From contig DVFL01000019.1 in the NCBI GenBank assembly GCA_018713255.1, forward strand, positions 1 through 64,000: 64,000 bases of DNA, read 5' to 3'. Source of the DNA: Candidatus Cottocaccamicrobium excrementipullorum (GTDB taxonomy: Bacteria; Bacillota; Clostridia; Lachnospirales; Lachnospiraceae). Below, piece after piece: positions 34,876 through 44,388 of this stretch. The notes under the pieces were generated by a model, which was given only the letters and a program-made list of their open reading frames with translations, did no database searches and was not told the origin of the DNA. The position numbers were made by a program, and so were the translations under genes. Positions within the stretch are counted from its first letter, which is position 1. Each line of letters starts with the position of its first letter.

Positions 34876-35922
34876 TTATTTTACCGATTTTCTTTCAGTA
34901 CTTCTTTTTCCTGCGCTGATTCCAGAAAAATCTCCGTCCTGAAGAATCCAGCTCCACTCTTCCTCACTAAAAATCCGTTCTCCTCCCGCTCCGTAATCCA
35001 TCACTCTGGAAAGCCTTTCCCGGTTGGAGCCGCCCTGAATCACCACAGTCGGAAACGGAGAACGAAAAATATATTCCGGCGATACCAGCTCTAAGGGAAG
35101 ATCCCGGTAAAATGGAGTACGGATTATCTCATGAAGATGTTTCCATCGTTTCCGATTTTCCTCCCGGTCATACTTTTTCCTGGCAGAATCCGTCAAGCCA
35201 TCCTCTCCTTTCTGTTCTAAGAGAGCGAAATACCCTTCTGATTGGGCAGAATAAGCATAGACAGGAAGCTTAAGCTGCCGGTATCCTTCATATTCCTCCT
35301 GATTCATGCAGACTACCGTATTATCTCCCCAGGCCTCTTTCGTGCAGATTCCAAGGCCGTACTGAATCTGGGAAGCAGAAATTCCCTTAAGCCCTTTCGC
35401 CTTTGTATATTCCAAGGCTTGACGAATCCGTTCCACTCTCCAGTTGGACACGCCGAAATACCGGATCTTCCCTTCCTCTGCCAGCCGGTTCATCATCTCC
35501 ATGATCTCTCCCACAGGAATCTCCTCATTATCTCGATGAAGCCAGTATAAGTCAATGTAATCTGTCCTCAGCGCCTCCAGGCTCGCAGACAGCTCTTTTC
35601 GAATTTCTGCTTCTTTCAGTTCGCACCGCCACCGATTCCAGCCTCTCTCCCGAAGTCCGCCCTTGGTGCCAATAAACAAATTCTCCCGCATACGGGGCCT
35701 TTGCCTTTCCAGCCATTTTCCGATAGTCTCCTCACTGGCTCCTTCTCCGCCGGGAATCCAGTTGGCATAACTTCTGGCCGTGTCGATCTGATTTCCCCCT
35801 TTTTCCGTATAAAGAGTCAGCAGTCCCTCACTATCTTCCTTTGAAATCCGTGTTCCGAAATATAACGTTCCCAGAGCTACTGGATGAAGCGGCAGCCCTG
35901 ATTTTGTTGCCATCCGGTCCAT
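34876..35922 (-). CDS. Aldo/keto reductase
   Basis: 348 residues, AKR fold. Catalytic residues: Asp and Tyr in IDTARSYANW, Lys in IGTKGGLRE and His in YWLHRDNEE. KIRYFGVSNWRVERI and SQIQYGLGI follow in the standard order. It lies 40 nt after the oligogalacturonide lyase gene on the same strand and so may act on a pectin-derived keto-sugar. That is inference from location; the fold is broad-specificity. It is more distant from the other reductase at 1-810. Confidence 0.91.
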   Translation of the reverse strand: MDRMATKSGLPLHPVALGTLYFGTRISKEDSEGLLTLYTEKGGNQIDTARSYANWIPGGEGASEETIGKWLERQRPRMRENLFIGTKGGLRERGWNRWRCELKEAEIRKELSASLEALRTDYIDLYWLHRDNEEIPVGEIMEMMNRLAEEGKIRYFGVSNWRVERIRQALEYTKAKGLKGISASQIQYGLGICTKEAWGDNTVVCMNQEEYEGYRQLKLPVYAYSAQSEGYFALLEQKGEDGLTDSARKKYDREENRKRWKHLHEIIRTPFYRDLPLELVSPEYIFRSPFPTVVIQGGSNRERLSRVMDYGAGGERIFSEEEWSWILQDGDFSGISAGKRSTERKSVK

Positions 35923-35962
35923 TTGCTGTTTCTTCCTCCTGTTTTACCTTGTTGAATCTTCC

Positions 35963-37135
35963 CTATATCTCCGGTACTTCCACTAAAAAGAGATTGCAAT
36001 GTTCATCATCCCGATCCGCTGCATATAAAATTTTTCTGCCGTCCCAGCTGAAAGTAGGATGACAATGAGAGCGCTGATACTTCCAGGTGGTATGGTGCGC
36101 TGCAAGAGTTTTTATTCTCGCTGTTTCCCCCTCTTTGGCGGCTGGACGGATCAGCACAATATCCTCCGCCGTATCTCCAGTAAACAGTGTGCCGTCGCTG
36201 TTTCCCATATAGTGATTACAGTAATAGGGCATCATTACCTGTTTATATACCTTGCCGTCGCAATGGGCAAATCCAAAATAAGGCGGTTCCTTTGACTGGG
36301 ATTTTTCCTGGACATACACCTGTTTTTTCGTTACTGATATGGTTCCGTCATGACCGCCCCTTCGATTATCAAAGGCAATATCCCCGTTCCGAAGCCAGAA
36401 CTCATGACCAACACAGTCATCCGCCCCTTGGCGAAAACATGGCCACACATCTCCCGTTTCCATATTGATCAGCCAAATCCGCTGGTGCACTTCATTCCAG
36501 GGACCCTCATGGCAGAACATGGCCAAATTGCTGTCCGCAGGAGAAAATTGAAAATGATTCAGCCAGCAAGTATCTCGAAATACCTGACGGAAATTGCTTC
36601 CATCCATGGAAATGCAACCGATTCTGCCCTCTTTTATGGCATACATCTTATCCCGAAATCCCATATAGTTCGGACCGCCGTTAGGCAGCACATCTACTTT
36701 TTCATCCATCAGAAAACCGATCTTTCTCTTATCCGGAGAAAAGGACAAATTATGGAGAACCTTTGATTCATCTTTATATAAAGAAGTAATGGTCCTGTCT
36801 GCCGTCCGAATTACTTTAATTTCATTATCATTAGCCACATAACCGATATATTGGCTGTCCGGTGTTTTGGTAAATCCATCGATGATCACGCCTCCAGGCT
36901 CGTCGCTCAACTGAGTCATCTCTCCGGTAAGTAAATCCAGCTCAAAAATATTAAAAATTTCTCCTTCATTTGCCCGGTTGGATAAAAAATACAGCTTTTC
37001 ATTTCCCAGATCAAACGCGTTGTCCGTAAAATACATATGGAAATTAATTCCCTTCTGGGTCAGCTGCACCACTGGGTTTCCCGTTTTTTCATCAGTAAAC
37101 TTCCGCATTTCTGATGGAAATACTTCTCCGATCAT
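35963..37135 (-). CDS. ogl: Oligogalacturonide lyase (PL22)
   Basis: 390 residues, seven-bladed beta-propeller polysaccharide lyase family 22. It splits unsaturated digalacturonate into keto-deoxyuronate monomers in the cytoplasm. Seen: FQFSPADSNLAMFCHEGPW and the C-terminal HCHPTFSWDGRKILYAADRD-type metal-site motif, plus VGHEFWLRNGDIAFDNRRGG. No signal peptide, as expected for an intracellular lyase. GGGAGG precedes the ATG. It fits with the GH28 and GH105 genes 20 kb away as one pectin-use pathway. Confidence 0.9.
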   Translation of the reverse strand: MIGEVFPSEMRKFTDEKTGNPVVQLTQKGINFHMYFTDNAFDLGNEKLYFLSNRANEGEIFNIFELDLLTGEMTQLSDEPGGVIIDGFTKTPDSQYIGYVANDNEIKVIRTADRTITSLYKDESKVLHNLSFSPDKRKIGFLMDEKVDVLPNGGPNYMGFRDKMYAIKEGRIGCISMDGSNFRQVFRDTCWLNHFQFSPADSNLAMFCHEGPWNEVHQRIWLINMETGDVWPCFRQGADDCVGHEFWLRNGDIAFDNRRGGHDGTISVTKKQVYVQEKSQSKEPPYFGFAHCDGKVYKQVMMPYYCNHYMGNSDGTLFTGDTAEDIVLIRPAAKEGETARIKTLAAHHTTWKYQRSHCHPTFSWDGRKILYAADRDDEHCNLFLVEVPEI

Positions 37136-37529
37136 TCTGTTTTCCTCCCATCTGCATCCTTAATTCACTTCGTTTCTCATTATTTCTTAAACTTGCTCCA
37201 TTAAAGAATATTGTAATAATTATTAAGGGAATGTCTACAGTTTTTTCGCACAATATCCCTTAAGATCGGGAAAGAAAACGGTATTTCACCAAAATTATTT
37301 CAAGAAAGAGAAAGGCGAAGGACTGGTGAATGTGTACCGTGGAACAGGAAAAGTGCTGATGGCACCAGAAAAACAGCATCTGCAGGCGAACCAAGGAAAT
37401 GAAATCATCCAGACAGAGCTGTCCGGCCGGAAGAAAGCACTCAAACAGCGGAAGAACAAATAGAACTGAGCCAGGCAGCATCAATGCATCCGCCGCGAGT
37501 TTTTTTATTGCTTTCCTCTCTCGTCATTC
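37136..37529. other. Gene-poor stretch with a gene remnant
   Basis: 394 nt between ogl and the deaminase gene. It is A/T-rich from 37150 to 37250, carrying the presumed ogl promoter though no clear -35/-10 pair was found, and it holds the AIM24-like remnant described separately. No terminator is evident; a T7 run at about 37500-37507 is not preceded by a good stem. Confidence 0.5.
37251..37463 (+). pseudogene. Remnant resembling the C-terminus of an AIM24-family protein
   Basis: A plus-strand open stretch encodes GEGLVNVYRGTGKVLMAPE followed by a Gln/Lys-rich tail and a TAG at 37461-37463. The GEG-V-x-YRGTGKV-x-MAP pattern recalls the end of AIM24 (DUF124) proteins. No start codon or ribosome site and no upstream body of the gene is present. 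It looks like a leftover 3' end after deletion. Family assignment is from memory of the motif and is tentative. Confidence 0.45.
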
Positions 37530-38027
37530 CTATTCTTCCCCGACCTTCCGATACCACTCCAGTTCCCCGGCAGGTACAACAGTATAATGCTCATTTCCTC
37601 CCCCCTGACGAAGAATCACGCGCTTAATTCCCGCCTGAATAATCAATCTTGCACAGAGCGGACACGGCTTTGCCGGATAAATTGACGAATCTTCTGGGTT
37701 AATGCCTACCAAATACAAATCCGCTCCCAGCGTCTGATCCCGTGAGCAATTAAGCAATGCATTCGCCTCTGCATGAATGGCACGGCAAATGTCATACCCT
37801 TCTCCCTGGTGCATTTTTCTTCGGATTCTCTCACACTCTCCAATCTCACAGCAATTTTCGTATCCTCTTGGCGAGCCATTGTATCCTGTGGAAATCACCG
37901 CGTCCTCTTTCACAATAACCGCACCGTATTTTCGCTTCAGGCAAGTACTTCTAAAGGCAAAGCTTTCCGCGCAATTTAAGTACGCATCTATTTTAGATAT
38001 TCTTCTTCCCTGCTTCGGTATAACCAT
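37530..38027 (-). CDS. Deoxycytidylate (dCMP) deaminase-like zinc enzyme
   Basis: 165 residues, ComE/dCMP-deaminase branch of the cytidine-deaminase fold. Zinc site: His and Glu in RAIHAEANALL and the two Cys of AKPCPLCARLI. VIVKEDAVISTGYNGSPRG and the Cys-rich CCEIGECER segment are typical of this family. It would deaminate dCMP to dUMP for thymidylate synthesis. 23 nt after the transglutaminase gene on the same strand. Confidence 0.9.
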   Translation of the reverse strand: MVIPKQGRRISKIDAYLNCAESFAFRSTCLKRKYGAVIVKEDAVISTGYNGSPRGYENCCEIGECERIRRKMHQGEGYDICRAIHAEANALLNCSRDQTLGADLYLVGINPEDSSIYPAKPCPLCARLIIQAGIKRVILRQGGGNEHYTVVPAGELEWYRKVGEE

Positions 38028-38050
38028 TTTCAGCCCCTGCCCTTCACTCT

Positions 38051-39502
38051 CTAAATCATTTCCGCATCCACCATCTCAAATCTGGTCTCATATTCCTCTG
38101 CCCAAAGTCCTGCATCCTCATACTCCGCTTCTCCTTCCTGATTGTCGTAAGGATCGTTGCGCAGATGGCGAGACGGCGGAAGGAAATCCTGCTGGAATTC
38201 TCCCGCCGCAGGAAGACGGAAAGGATCCAGATTGCCGAAATAAAAATTCCACCGCTCCTTGGCCTGACTCCGCCAGGCCGATCCGCCGAAGGAGCAGTCC
38301 ACCCCTCTCCATCCAAAGGGAGAAAGATAAACCTGTGCCCAGTCATGGTTGCCCACCTCATTTGGGGCCGAATACAGCCCCGCCTGCCACCTGGCCGGAA
38401 TTCCGGAGATTCTGCAGAGCGTAATAAACAGCAGGGCCTGGACGCCGCAGTCTCCTTTCAGGGAAACTGCCGCCGACTCCGGAATATTATCCAGAGTCAG
38501 ATAACTTCTTACATAGGAATACATTACCCTGGTGGTAATAAAATCATAAATCCGTCTCGCTTTCAGCAGGGGATTCTTCTCCTCTCCCACAATCTCCGCC
38601 GCCAGCCGTCTAAGATAAGGAGTAAACCGAATATGAGGAAGTTCTTCATCCAGATAGGAAGAACTATTTTCTTCTCCCTCTTCTGTCCTTACGGTTAATC
38701 CAGCCGCTGATTTTTCTGCCAAATCCACCGCCTCAGAAGCCCCCAGATCCAGGTATGTTTCATGATTCTCGAAGCTGAATTCAATCTCATACTCCTGTCC
38801 CCCATGATGAGGCGTTTCGATGCACACCGTTCTCTGTCCTTGTCGTGGAGGCGCCGTCTGATATTCCTCCGGTCTGGCCTCCCGCCCTCCAATGCGGACA
38901 GCCAGGAGCTTCACCTCCTTGATCTGCTCATATTCCAGAGGAAGGGGAAGATAAACCCGGACAGGCACATTTTCCCGTTCCGCCTCCCGCTTAAAAGTAA
39001 TGGTAATCTTCATCCGATAACGCCAGGCCTGCCCTCCATTTTGTTTCATGGCGCTGATGGTATGATCCAGAAGTTCCTGTTTAGCGCCATTTTCCTTTAA
39101 TTCAGAGGCGGTCACCCGTTCGGCATATTCCTTTCTGGTTTTTATAATATTTTCCAGAAAATTGTCCCGAAAATACACCTGCCCATGGCGGTAAATCCAA
39201 TCCGCAGCATCTTCCTCCCATAGTCTTTTAAGCTCTTCTTCCTTAAAATCCTGGATGTTTTCCTTCATTCGCTCCAGCGCATCCTGCCAGGAATAAGGAT
39301 ACTGCTCCGGTATCCGCCTTAACCGCTCCTTCTCCAGCATCAGACGCCTCCTTAAATCCTCAGGAAGCTTTTTGGTTAATCTTTGATCAATCACCCGCTG
39401 GGCCTGCTCAAACTCTCCGCACCATTTCAGCTTCATGATATCCTCTGGAAGAGGTACAGTCAGCGAAAGAATATCCTGATTTTTTAATCCTGAAGTTTCC
39501 AA
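38051..39502 (-). CDS. Transglutaminase-fold domain protein
   Basis: 483 residues. The N-terminal third is helical and charged, the middle (about 165-270) looks like a beta-sandwich, and the transglutaminase-like domain lies at about 290-430. Its likely triad is Cys in LKGDCGVQALLF, His in VGNHDWAQVYL and Asp in WRGVDCSFGG. The C-terminal tail is acidic. No signal peptide, so probably intracellular. Such domains act as proteases or amidases; substrate unknown. Confidence 0.88.
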   Translation of the reverse strand: METSGLKNQDILSLTVPLPEDIMKLKWCGEFEQAQRVIDQRLTKKLPEDLRRRLMLEKERLRRIPEQYPYSWQDALERMKENIQDFKEEELKRLWEEDAADWIYRHGQVYFRDNFLENIIKTRKEYAERVTASELKENGAKQELLDHTISAMKQNGGQAWRYRMKITITFKREAERENVPVRVYLPLPLEYEQIKEVKLLAVRIGGREARPEEYQTAPPRQGQRTVCIETPHHGGQEYEIEFSFENHETYLDLGASEAVDLAEKSAAGLTVRTEEGEENSSSYLDEELPHIRFTPYLRRLAAEIVGEEKNPLLKARRIYDFITTRVMYSYVRSYLTLDNIPESAAVSLKGDCGVQALLFITLCRISGIPARWQAGLYSAPNEVGNHDWAQVYLSPFGWRGVDCSFGGSAWRSQAKERWNFYFGNLDPFRLPAAGEFQQDFLPPSRHLRNDPYDNQEGEAEYEDAGLWAEEYETRFEMVDAEMI

Positions 39503-39573
39503 CTTTTGATTCCTCCTTTGTCAACTGTCCTGAAGATCACTCCTCCGAAGAGCAGTAATCCGCCGGTATAACA

Positions 39574-39618
39574 AATGCCGGCAGCCCTGTTCCATCCAGG
39601 AAAAGCATTGCCGGCATT
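39574..39618 (-). terminator. Probable terminator after the flavodiiron gene
   Basis: AATGCCGGCA pairs perfectly with TGCCGGCATT (10 bp, 25-nt loop), 46 nt past the stop; on the minus strand TTTGTTAT follows. The T run is broken, so efficiency is uncertain. Confidence 0.5.
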
Positions 39619-39663
39619 CGATTATCAGCTATTTATTCTTCTTCAATTTTCCTTTTCTTTCCC

Positions 39664-41457
39664 TTATCCAATGGGTTCAAAATCAACGGCCCCATGCTTG
39701 CACAGCGGACAGATAAAGTCGTCTGGAAGCACATCCCCTTCATAGATATATCCGCATACCTTGCATACAAAGCCTTTCTTTCCTTCCGTCTCCGGCTTCG
39801 GCTTAACATTGTTCTGGTAGTAGGTGTAAGTCATGGTCTCCTTATCGCTCATAACTCTGGCTTCCGTTACGGAGCAGATGAACATGCCGTGGGAACCTAA
39901 ATCCACATACTGATCCACCTTCAGAGAAATTACTGCATTAATATACTTGGGAAGAATCCGCAGGCCATTGTCGGAACGAACCTCCGTCCAGCCGGCAAAC
40001 TTGTCCGCCACCCGGCCGCTCTGGAATCCGAAATTCTCAAACACCGAGAAGGGAGCGTCTACCGAAAGACAGTTCACATTCATAACCCCCGTCTGTTTAA
40101 TTACATGATGAGAGTAATTGGCTTTATTAATGTTCACCGCCACCCGGTTGGGGCTGTCAGACACCTGAGTTACCGTATTCACAATCAGACCGTTGTCCCG
40201 CTTTCCATCGTTGGAGGTCACCACATACAGACCGTATCCGATTCTGAACAGGGCGCTTAAATCATTCTTGTTTGCCGCCTCAGGAGACTGGGCAATGTAT
40301 TCCCGGCAAAGCTCCTCCGCCATGGCCTCCAGCTGGTCTCTGGTCTCGCTCTTTACCGCAGACATGATCTTTACGGTAGTGTTCAGCCAGGTGATCTTCT
40401 TGCTCTTGGCAAACATTTCCTTCATCACCTTGGCCGCCAGAGGCGCCCAGGAACCGTTCTCAATGAGGCCAATGGTCCTGTTCTGGTAATCCCGCTCCGT
40501 CAGATGCTCAATGAAATCCCGCATAAAGGGGAAAATTCCTGCATTGTAGGTGGTGGTTGCCAGCACCAGCTTCCCGTAGCGGAAAGCATTTTCCACTGCC
40601 TTGGCCATATCCTCTCTGGCCAGGTCGCAGACTACTACTTCCGGACATCCTTTGGCCTTTAACTTCTCCGCCAGAAGCTCCACCGCCTTCTTCGTATGTC
40701 CGTAAACGGAAGTATAGGCAATCATCACGCCCTCGCTCTCCACTGCATAGGAGGACCAGATATTGTACTTCTCCAGATAATGTCCCAGATTATCCTTAAG
40801 AATCGGTCCGTGCAGGGGACAAATCATGGAAATGTCCAGCCCGGAAGCTGCCTTCAGCAGAGCCTGCACCTGACGGCCGTACTTTCCCACAATGCCGATA
40901 TAATAGCGGCGCGCCTCATCGTCCCAGTCTTCTTCCACATCCAGAGCGCCGAACTTTCCGAATCCGTCTGCGGAGAACAGCACCTTCTCCGTGCTCTCAT
41001 AGGTCACCATCACCTCTGGCCAGTGCACCATCGGCGCATAAACGAAATTCAGCACATGGCTGCCCAGAGAAAGGGAGCCGCCGTTTTCCGCCACCAGCCT
41101 GCGGTTGGTAAGATCCATATCGAAGAAATTATCCATCATGGCAAAGGCCTTTTCCGTAGCCACCACCACGGCTTCCGGATAGGTATTGACAAAATTCTGG
41201 ATATTCGCCGCATGATCCGGCTCCATATGCTGCACCACCAGATAATCCGGTTTGCGGCCATTTAACACATTCGCCACATTGTCCAGCCACTCATGGGTAA
41301 AATGGATATCCACCGTATCCATTACCGCAATCTTCTCATCCAGAATCACATAAGAATTGTAGGACATGCCATTCGGCACCACATACTGGCCTTCAAACAG
41401 ATCCACCTGATGGTCGTTCACTCCCACATAGCGAATGCTTTCCGTAATGTTTGGCAT
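39664..41457 (-). CDS. Flavodiiron protein fused to flavin reductase and rubredoxin
   Basis: 597 residues in four parts. The metallo-beta-lactamase-like diiron domain (1-245) has the ligand motif HMEPDHAAN. A flavodoxin domain (about 250-400) starts at VMIAYTSVYGHTKKAVELL. A flavin-reductase-like domain (about 405-545) follows. The C-terminal rubredoxin (about 550-597) has CKVCGYIYEG and CPLCKHG for one iron. In known flavodiiron proteins this reduces O2 or NO to protect anaerobes; the fusion would bring its own electron chain. An extended -10 (TGGTATAAT, 41511-41516) lies upstream. Confidence 0.95.
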   Translation of the reverse strand: MPNITESIRYVGVNDHQVDLFEGQYVVPNGMSYNSYVILDEKIAVMDTVDIHFTHEWLDNVANVLNGRKPDYLVVQHMEPDHAANIQNFVNTYPEAVVVATEKAFAMMDNFFDMDLTNRRLVAENGGSLSLGSHVLNFVYAPMVHWPEVMVTYESTEKVLFSADGFGKFGALDVEEDWDDEARRYYIGIVGKYGRQVQALLKAASGLDISMICPLHGPILKDNLGHYLEKYNIWSSYAVESEGVMIAYTSVYGHTKKAVELLAEKLKAKGCPEVVVCDLAREDMAKAVENAFRYGKLVLATTTYNAGIFPFMRDFIEHLTERDYQNRTIGLIENGSWAPLAAKVMKEMFAKSKKITWLNTTVKIMSAVKSETRDQLEAMAEELCREYIAQSPEAANKNDLSALFRIGYGLYVVTSNDGKRDNGLIVNTVTQVSDSPNRVAVNINKANYSHHVIKQTGVMNVNCLSVDAPFSVFENFGFQSGRVADKFAGWTEVRSDNGLRILPKYINAVISLKVDQYVDLGSHGMFICSVTEARVMSDKETMTYTYYQNNVKPKPETEGKKGFVCKVCGYIYEGDVLPDDFICPLCKHGAVDFEPIG

Positions 41458-41556
41458 AGCTTGAAACCTCCGTCTTCTTTCAAATTTTGTTAAATTTTTC
41501 TCATGGAACTATTATACCAAAAAAACGGAAAAATGGGGGAATATCTATGAAAAATA

Positions 41557-42096
41557 TCACAGCTTCAGCCAGTCCTCCCGTGTCAGCACATTCATATGGC
41601 CTCTTCGCTTCTCTCCCATCAACGGCAAATCCAGATTGTCCGTTGTCCGGTAATGGGAAAATCCGCATTTCTCCTGTACTCGCTTGGATTTCACATTGCC
41701 ATCATAATATCCGCACCAGATTGTTCTCATTCCCAAATCTTCAAATCCATGGCGGATCAGCTCTTTGGCTGCTTCAGGGACATAACCATTCCCCCAGAAC
41801 GGACGGCCGATCCAATATCCCAGCTCACATTCATCTTCCCGATCTGTCATATCCGTGCTGCCCTTAAGCTTCAGTTCCACTGATCCGATGGCAATTCCAT
41901 CTTCCTTCCGGCAAATCCCATAACACTCTTTTCCATTCAGTACATTCTGAATCACATAAAGGCTTTCCTCCAAACTTTTATGAGGCGGCCATCCAGCAAT
42001 GGGGCCTACAGATGGATCCTTTGCGTATTCATACAAGCTTTCTGCATCTGACTCTGCCCAGGGGCGCAGTATAAGCCTTTCCGTTGTTAAAATCAT
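41557..42096 (-). CDS. GNAT-family N-acetyltransferase (RimJ/RimL-like)
   Basis: 179 residues. The start ILTTERLILRPWAESDAESL is typical of RimJ/RimL-type acetyltransferases; ELGYWIGRPFWGNGYVPEAA carries the acetyl-CoA pyrophosphate loop. LGMRTIWCGYYDGNVKSKRV follows. Acceptor unknown. It follows the fucosidase... on the same strand with a 50-nt gap holding only a short GC hairpin (42128-42144). Confidence 0.9.
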   Translation of the reverse strand: MILTTERLILRPWAESDAESLYEYAKDPSVGPIAGWPPHKSLEESLYVIQNVLNGKECYGICRKEDGIAIGSVELKLKGSTDMTDREDECELGYWIGRPFWGNGYVPEAAKELIRHGFEDLGMRTIWCGYYDGNVKSKRVQEKCGFSHYRTTDNLDLPLMGEKRRGHMNVLTREDWLKL

Positions 42097-42146
42097 GATT
42101 TTCTCCTTACTAATCGTCTGAATACATGCCGCCTATTGGGCGGCGT

Positions 42147-43622
42147 TTATCTCAATTTCACCTTAAACACCACAGGTTTATCCGTTTTTACCCCCTTCAC
42201 CTTCACATGAAGCCCCTCTTCATCCCGCGTCCACTGGCATGGGGAATCAAATCCCAGCACAGATACATCCTCAATGATTCCCGCAAAATTAGGCTTGCTG
42301 GATGCGTCCTGCTTTCCCAGTGACGGGAAGATATAGCTCCCTTCCTCCTCACAGCGCATCACTATGGCGTACAGCCGGTCTCCGTTCATGGTATAGCGAA
42401 TATCCTTGGAGGTAAATTCCTTCTTGATCTTGTCAGAAAACTGACCTTCCACCACCTGGGTGGGGCCTTCCCCGTATTTTCGCCATAAATGGCTGTCGTA
42501 AATGGCTTCTCCATTTACCTTAAGCCAGGCGCCGATCTCCCGCAGAATCGCCTTATCCTCTTCCGGAATGGTACCGTCCGCCCTGGGACCGATATTTAAA
42601 AGCAGATTGCCGTTCTTACTGACAATGTCCACCAGGTCACAGATGATATCAGCCGATGAACGATAGCTGTTATTCTCTGTATAGCACCAGGAATTTAAGG
42701 CCACAGCCGTATCCGTCTGCCAGTAATAAGGCTTCACATCGGCGAACTGACCTCTTTCAATATCCACCACCGCAGTGCCGAACATAAAGGCATCATGCTT
42801 GTAATTAATCAGCACCTCTTCTCCCCACTCTTCGGCGCGATTATAGTAATAGGCCGCCAGCTTCTTCAGATAAGGGCGGAAGGACTGATGCTGGATCCAC
42901 CAGTCAAAATAAAGGAGCTTCGGATGGTATTCGTCAATAATTTCGCAGGTCCGGGTCAGCCAGTCCTGCAGGTATTCTTCCGTAGGCGCAGGCTCGCTGA
43001 AAATATCATGATGATCCTGCTCCGGCATGGCAGGCCAGTAAAAATCTCCCCGCTGCATAGGCTCCTTGATGTCGCTGTCAAATTCCTTCCCATGTCCCAT
43101 GAAGAACCAGTGCTCTGCACGATGGGAGGATGCTCCGTTTACTAAGCCGCGCTCTGCCAAGGCTTCGCACAGTTCTCCCAGAGTATCCCGCTTCGGTCCC
43201 ATTTCCGCCGCATTCCAGTGGGAAAGCTCACTCTTATACATCTGAAATCCATCGTGATGCTCCGCCACAGGAACCACGTACTTGGCCCCCGCCTCTTCAA
43301 ACAGCTGAGCCCACTCCTTGGCGTTGAATTTCTCCGCCTTGAACATGGGAATAAAATCCTTGTAGCCAAACTCCTTCTGAGGGCCGTAGGTTTTCACATG
43401 ATGCTCAAACTCAGGAGAACCCTGAATGTACATATTTCTGGAATACCATTCATTTCCAAAAGCAGGCACGCTGTAAATGCCCCAGTGGATGAAAATACCA
43501 AATTTCCCGTTTCTGAACCACTTCGGCAGGGGATGGGCGCTTAATGAGTCCCAGTCGTCATGATAAGGTCCCCCTGCAATCACCTCATCAATCTGTTTTA
43601 AATATTCATACATATCCTTCAT
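42147..43622 (-). CDS. Alpha-L-fucosidase (GH29)
   Basis: 491 residues. The N-terminus PKWFRNGKFGIFIHWGIYSV and NEWYSRNMY are classical GH29; VAEHHDGFQMYKSELSHWN follows. The likely catalytic nucleophile is the Asp in LLYFDWWIQ. NLLLNIGPRADGTIPEED closes the barrel, and a small beta domain (about 395-490) follows. No signal peptide, so it acts in the cytoplasm on imported fucosylated sugars. The start at 43622 is set by GGTGA 7 nt upstream; earlier in-frame ATGs lack a ribosome site. Confidence 0.93.
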   Translation of the reverse strand: MKDMYEYLKQIDEVIAGGPYHDDWDSLSAHPLPKWFRNGKFGIFIHWGIYSVPAFGNEWYSRNMYIQGSPEFEHHVKTYGPQKEFGYKDFIPMFKAEKFNAKEWAQLFEEAGAKYVVPVAEHHDGFQMYKSELSHWNAAEMGPKRDTLGELCEALAERGLVNGASSHRAEHWFFMGHGKEFDSDIKEPMQRGDFYWPAMPEQDHHDIFSEPAPTEEYLQDWLTRTCEIIDEYHPKLLYFDWWIQHQSFRPYLKKLAAYYYNRAEEWGEEVLINYKHDAFMFGTAVVDIERGQFADVKPYYWQTDTAVALNSWCYTENNSYRSSADIICDLVDIVSKNGNLLLNIGPRADGTIPEEDKAILREIGAWLKVNGEAIYDSHLWRKYGEGPTQVVEGQFSDKIKKEFTSKDIRYTMNGDRLYAIVMRCEEEGSYIFPSLGKQDASSKPNFAGIIEDVSVLGFDSPCQWTRDEEGLHVKVKGVKTDKPVVFKVKLR

Positions 43623-43794
43623 CAATCTGTCACCGTTCCTTTCTGCAGCCATCGGCAGCACTGAATTCATCAAGAAGCAGGCCGAACCTCAAGTTCCAGG
43701 AAAAAATCCTTGGTTTTCTCTGCTTATTTGTACCTTCATTATAATTTTCCCCTCCCAAAAAATAAGAGCGTCTTCTGACAACTTAATTTTTTTC

Positions 43795-44067
43795 ATGTCG
43801 CATCAGCGCAGATTTTTAATTGATCAGTCGGTACGCAGCGCTATGGTCTGCTCCATCTATCGTGGCTCAGTTGTCAGGGCAGAAATCTACAAGGCAAACG
43901 GCTATGATATTGCCCTTATGCAGCGGCTTTTACAGCACAGTTCCGCCGCCGTTACGCAACAGTATATCGGCACAGAGCCACAGCGGACAGAGGCAGCAAT
44001 ACAGAACCACGGGCAGCTTTTATCAAATAGGCGATGCCGCCCAAATAGGACGGCTTGCTCTCTTTAA
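43795..44067 (+). pseudogene. Integrase C-terminal fragment (tyrosine recombinase)
   Basis: The in-frame sequence YKANGYDIALMQRLLQHSS then AVTQQYIGTEPQ matches the end of a tyrosine recombinase: the conserved His in QHSS and the nucleophile Tyr in QQYIG. Everything upstream (catalytic Arg and the HxxR) is missing, so the piece cannot be active. Homology starts near 43885 and ends near 44035. It faces opposite to the N-terminal fragment at 44389-44526. Confidence 0.75.
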
Positions 44068-44215
44068 AATAATTCTGAATGGCTCCCGTGCGGATCGCCT
44101 GGCGGAGAAATATATTAACGGCGGTTGTAAGATTTAATCCCAATTCGTTGAAAAGCTGTTCTGCCGCCGCCTTTACTTCTACATCTGTGCGTATATTCAT
44201 ATTGGTAGTAGCCAT
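43952..44215 (-). pseudogene. Truncated RelB/DinJ-type antitoxin
   Basis: MATTNMNIRTDVEVKAAAEQ through NLTTAVNIFLRQAIRTG is a clear RelB/DinJ ribbon-helix-helix start (ATG at 44215). After about residue 46 (44078) the sequence departs from the family and reads into the antisense of the integrase fragment. No toxin gene (RelE/YafQ) follows. The antitoxin DNA-binding half may still be made, but the gene is broken. Confidence 0.65.
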
Positions 44216-44388
44216 GATATTTCCCCCCTTTTGCAATCTATTGTATATACAACGTAATGCATTATATTCTCATTGTCAAGATATACAGAAGAAATCTTTA
44301 GGTTTCCCCTTTTTTCCGATTTTATGGTACACTGATTATAAAATCAGGAAAGGGACGGCCCACATGGAAAAATCAGATGCCCCCTCTG

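Noticed and set aside
37260-37484. Minus-strand frame of 74 residues in the ogl-deaminase gap
   Set aside because: It is antisense to the AIM24-like remnant, without a ribosome site and with Phe/Leu-rich random-looking sequence.
42128-42144. GCCGCC-TATTG-GGCGGC hairpin as the fucosidase terminator
   Set aside because: The stem is 6 bp and no T run follows on the minus strand.
43952-44078. Full-length antitoxin
   Set aside because: The sequence after residue 46 departs from the family and is antisense to the integrase fragment.
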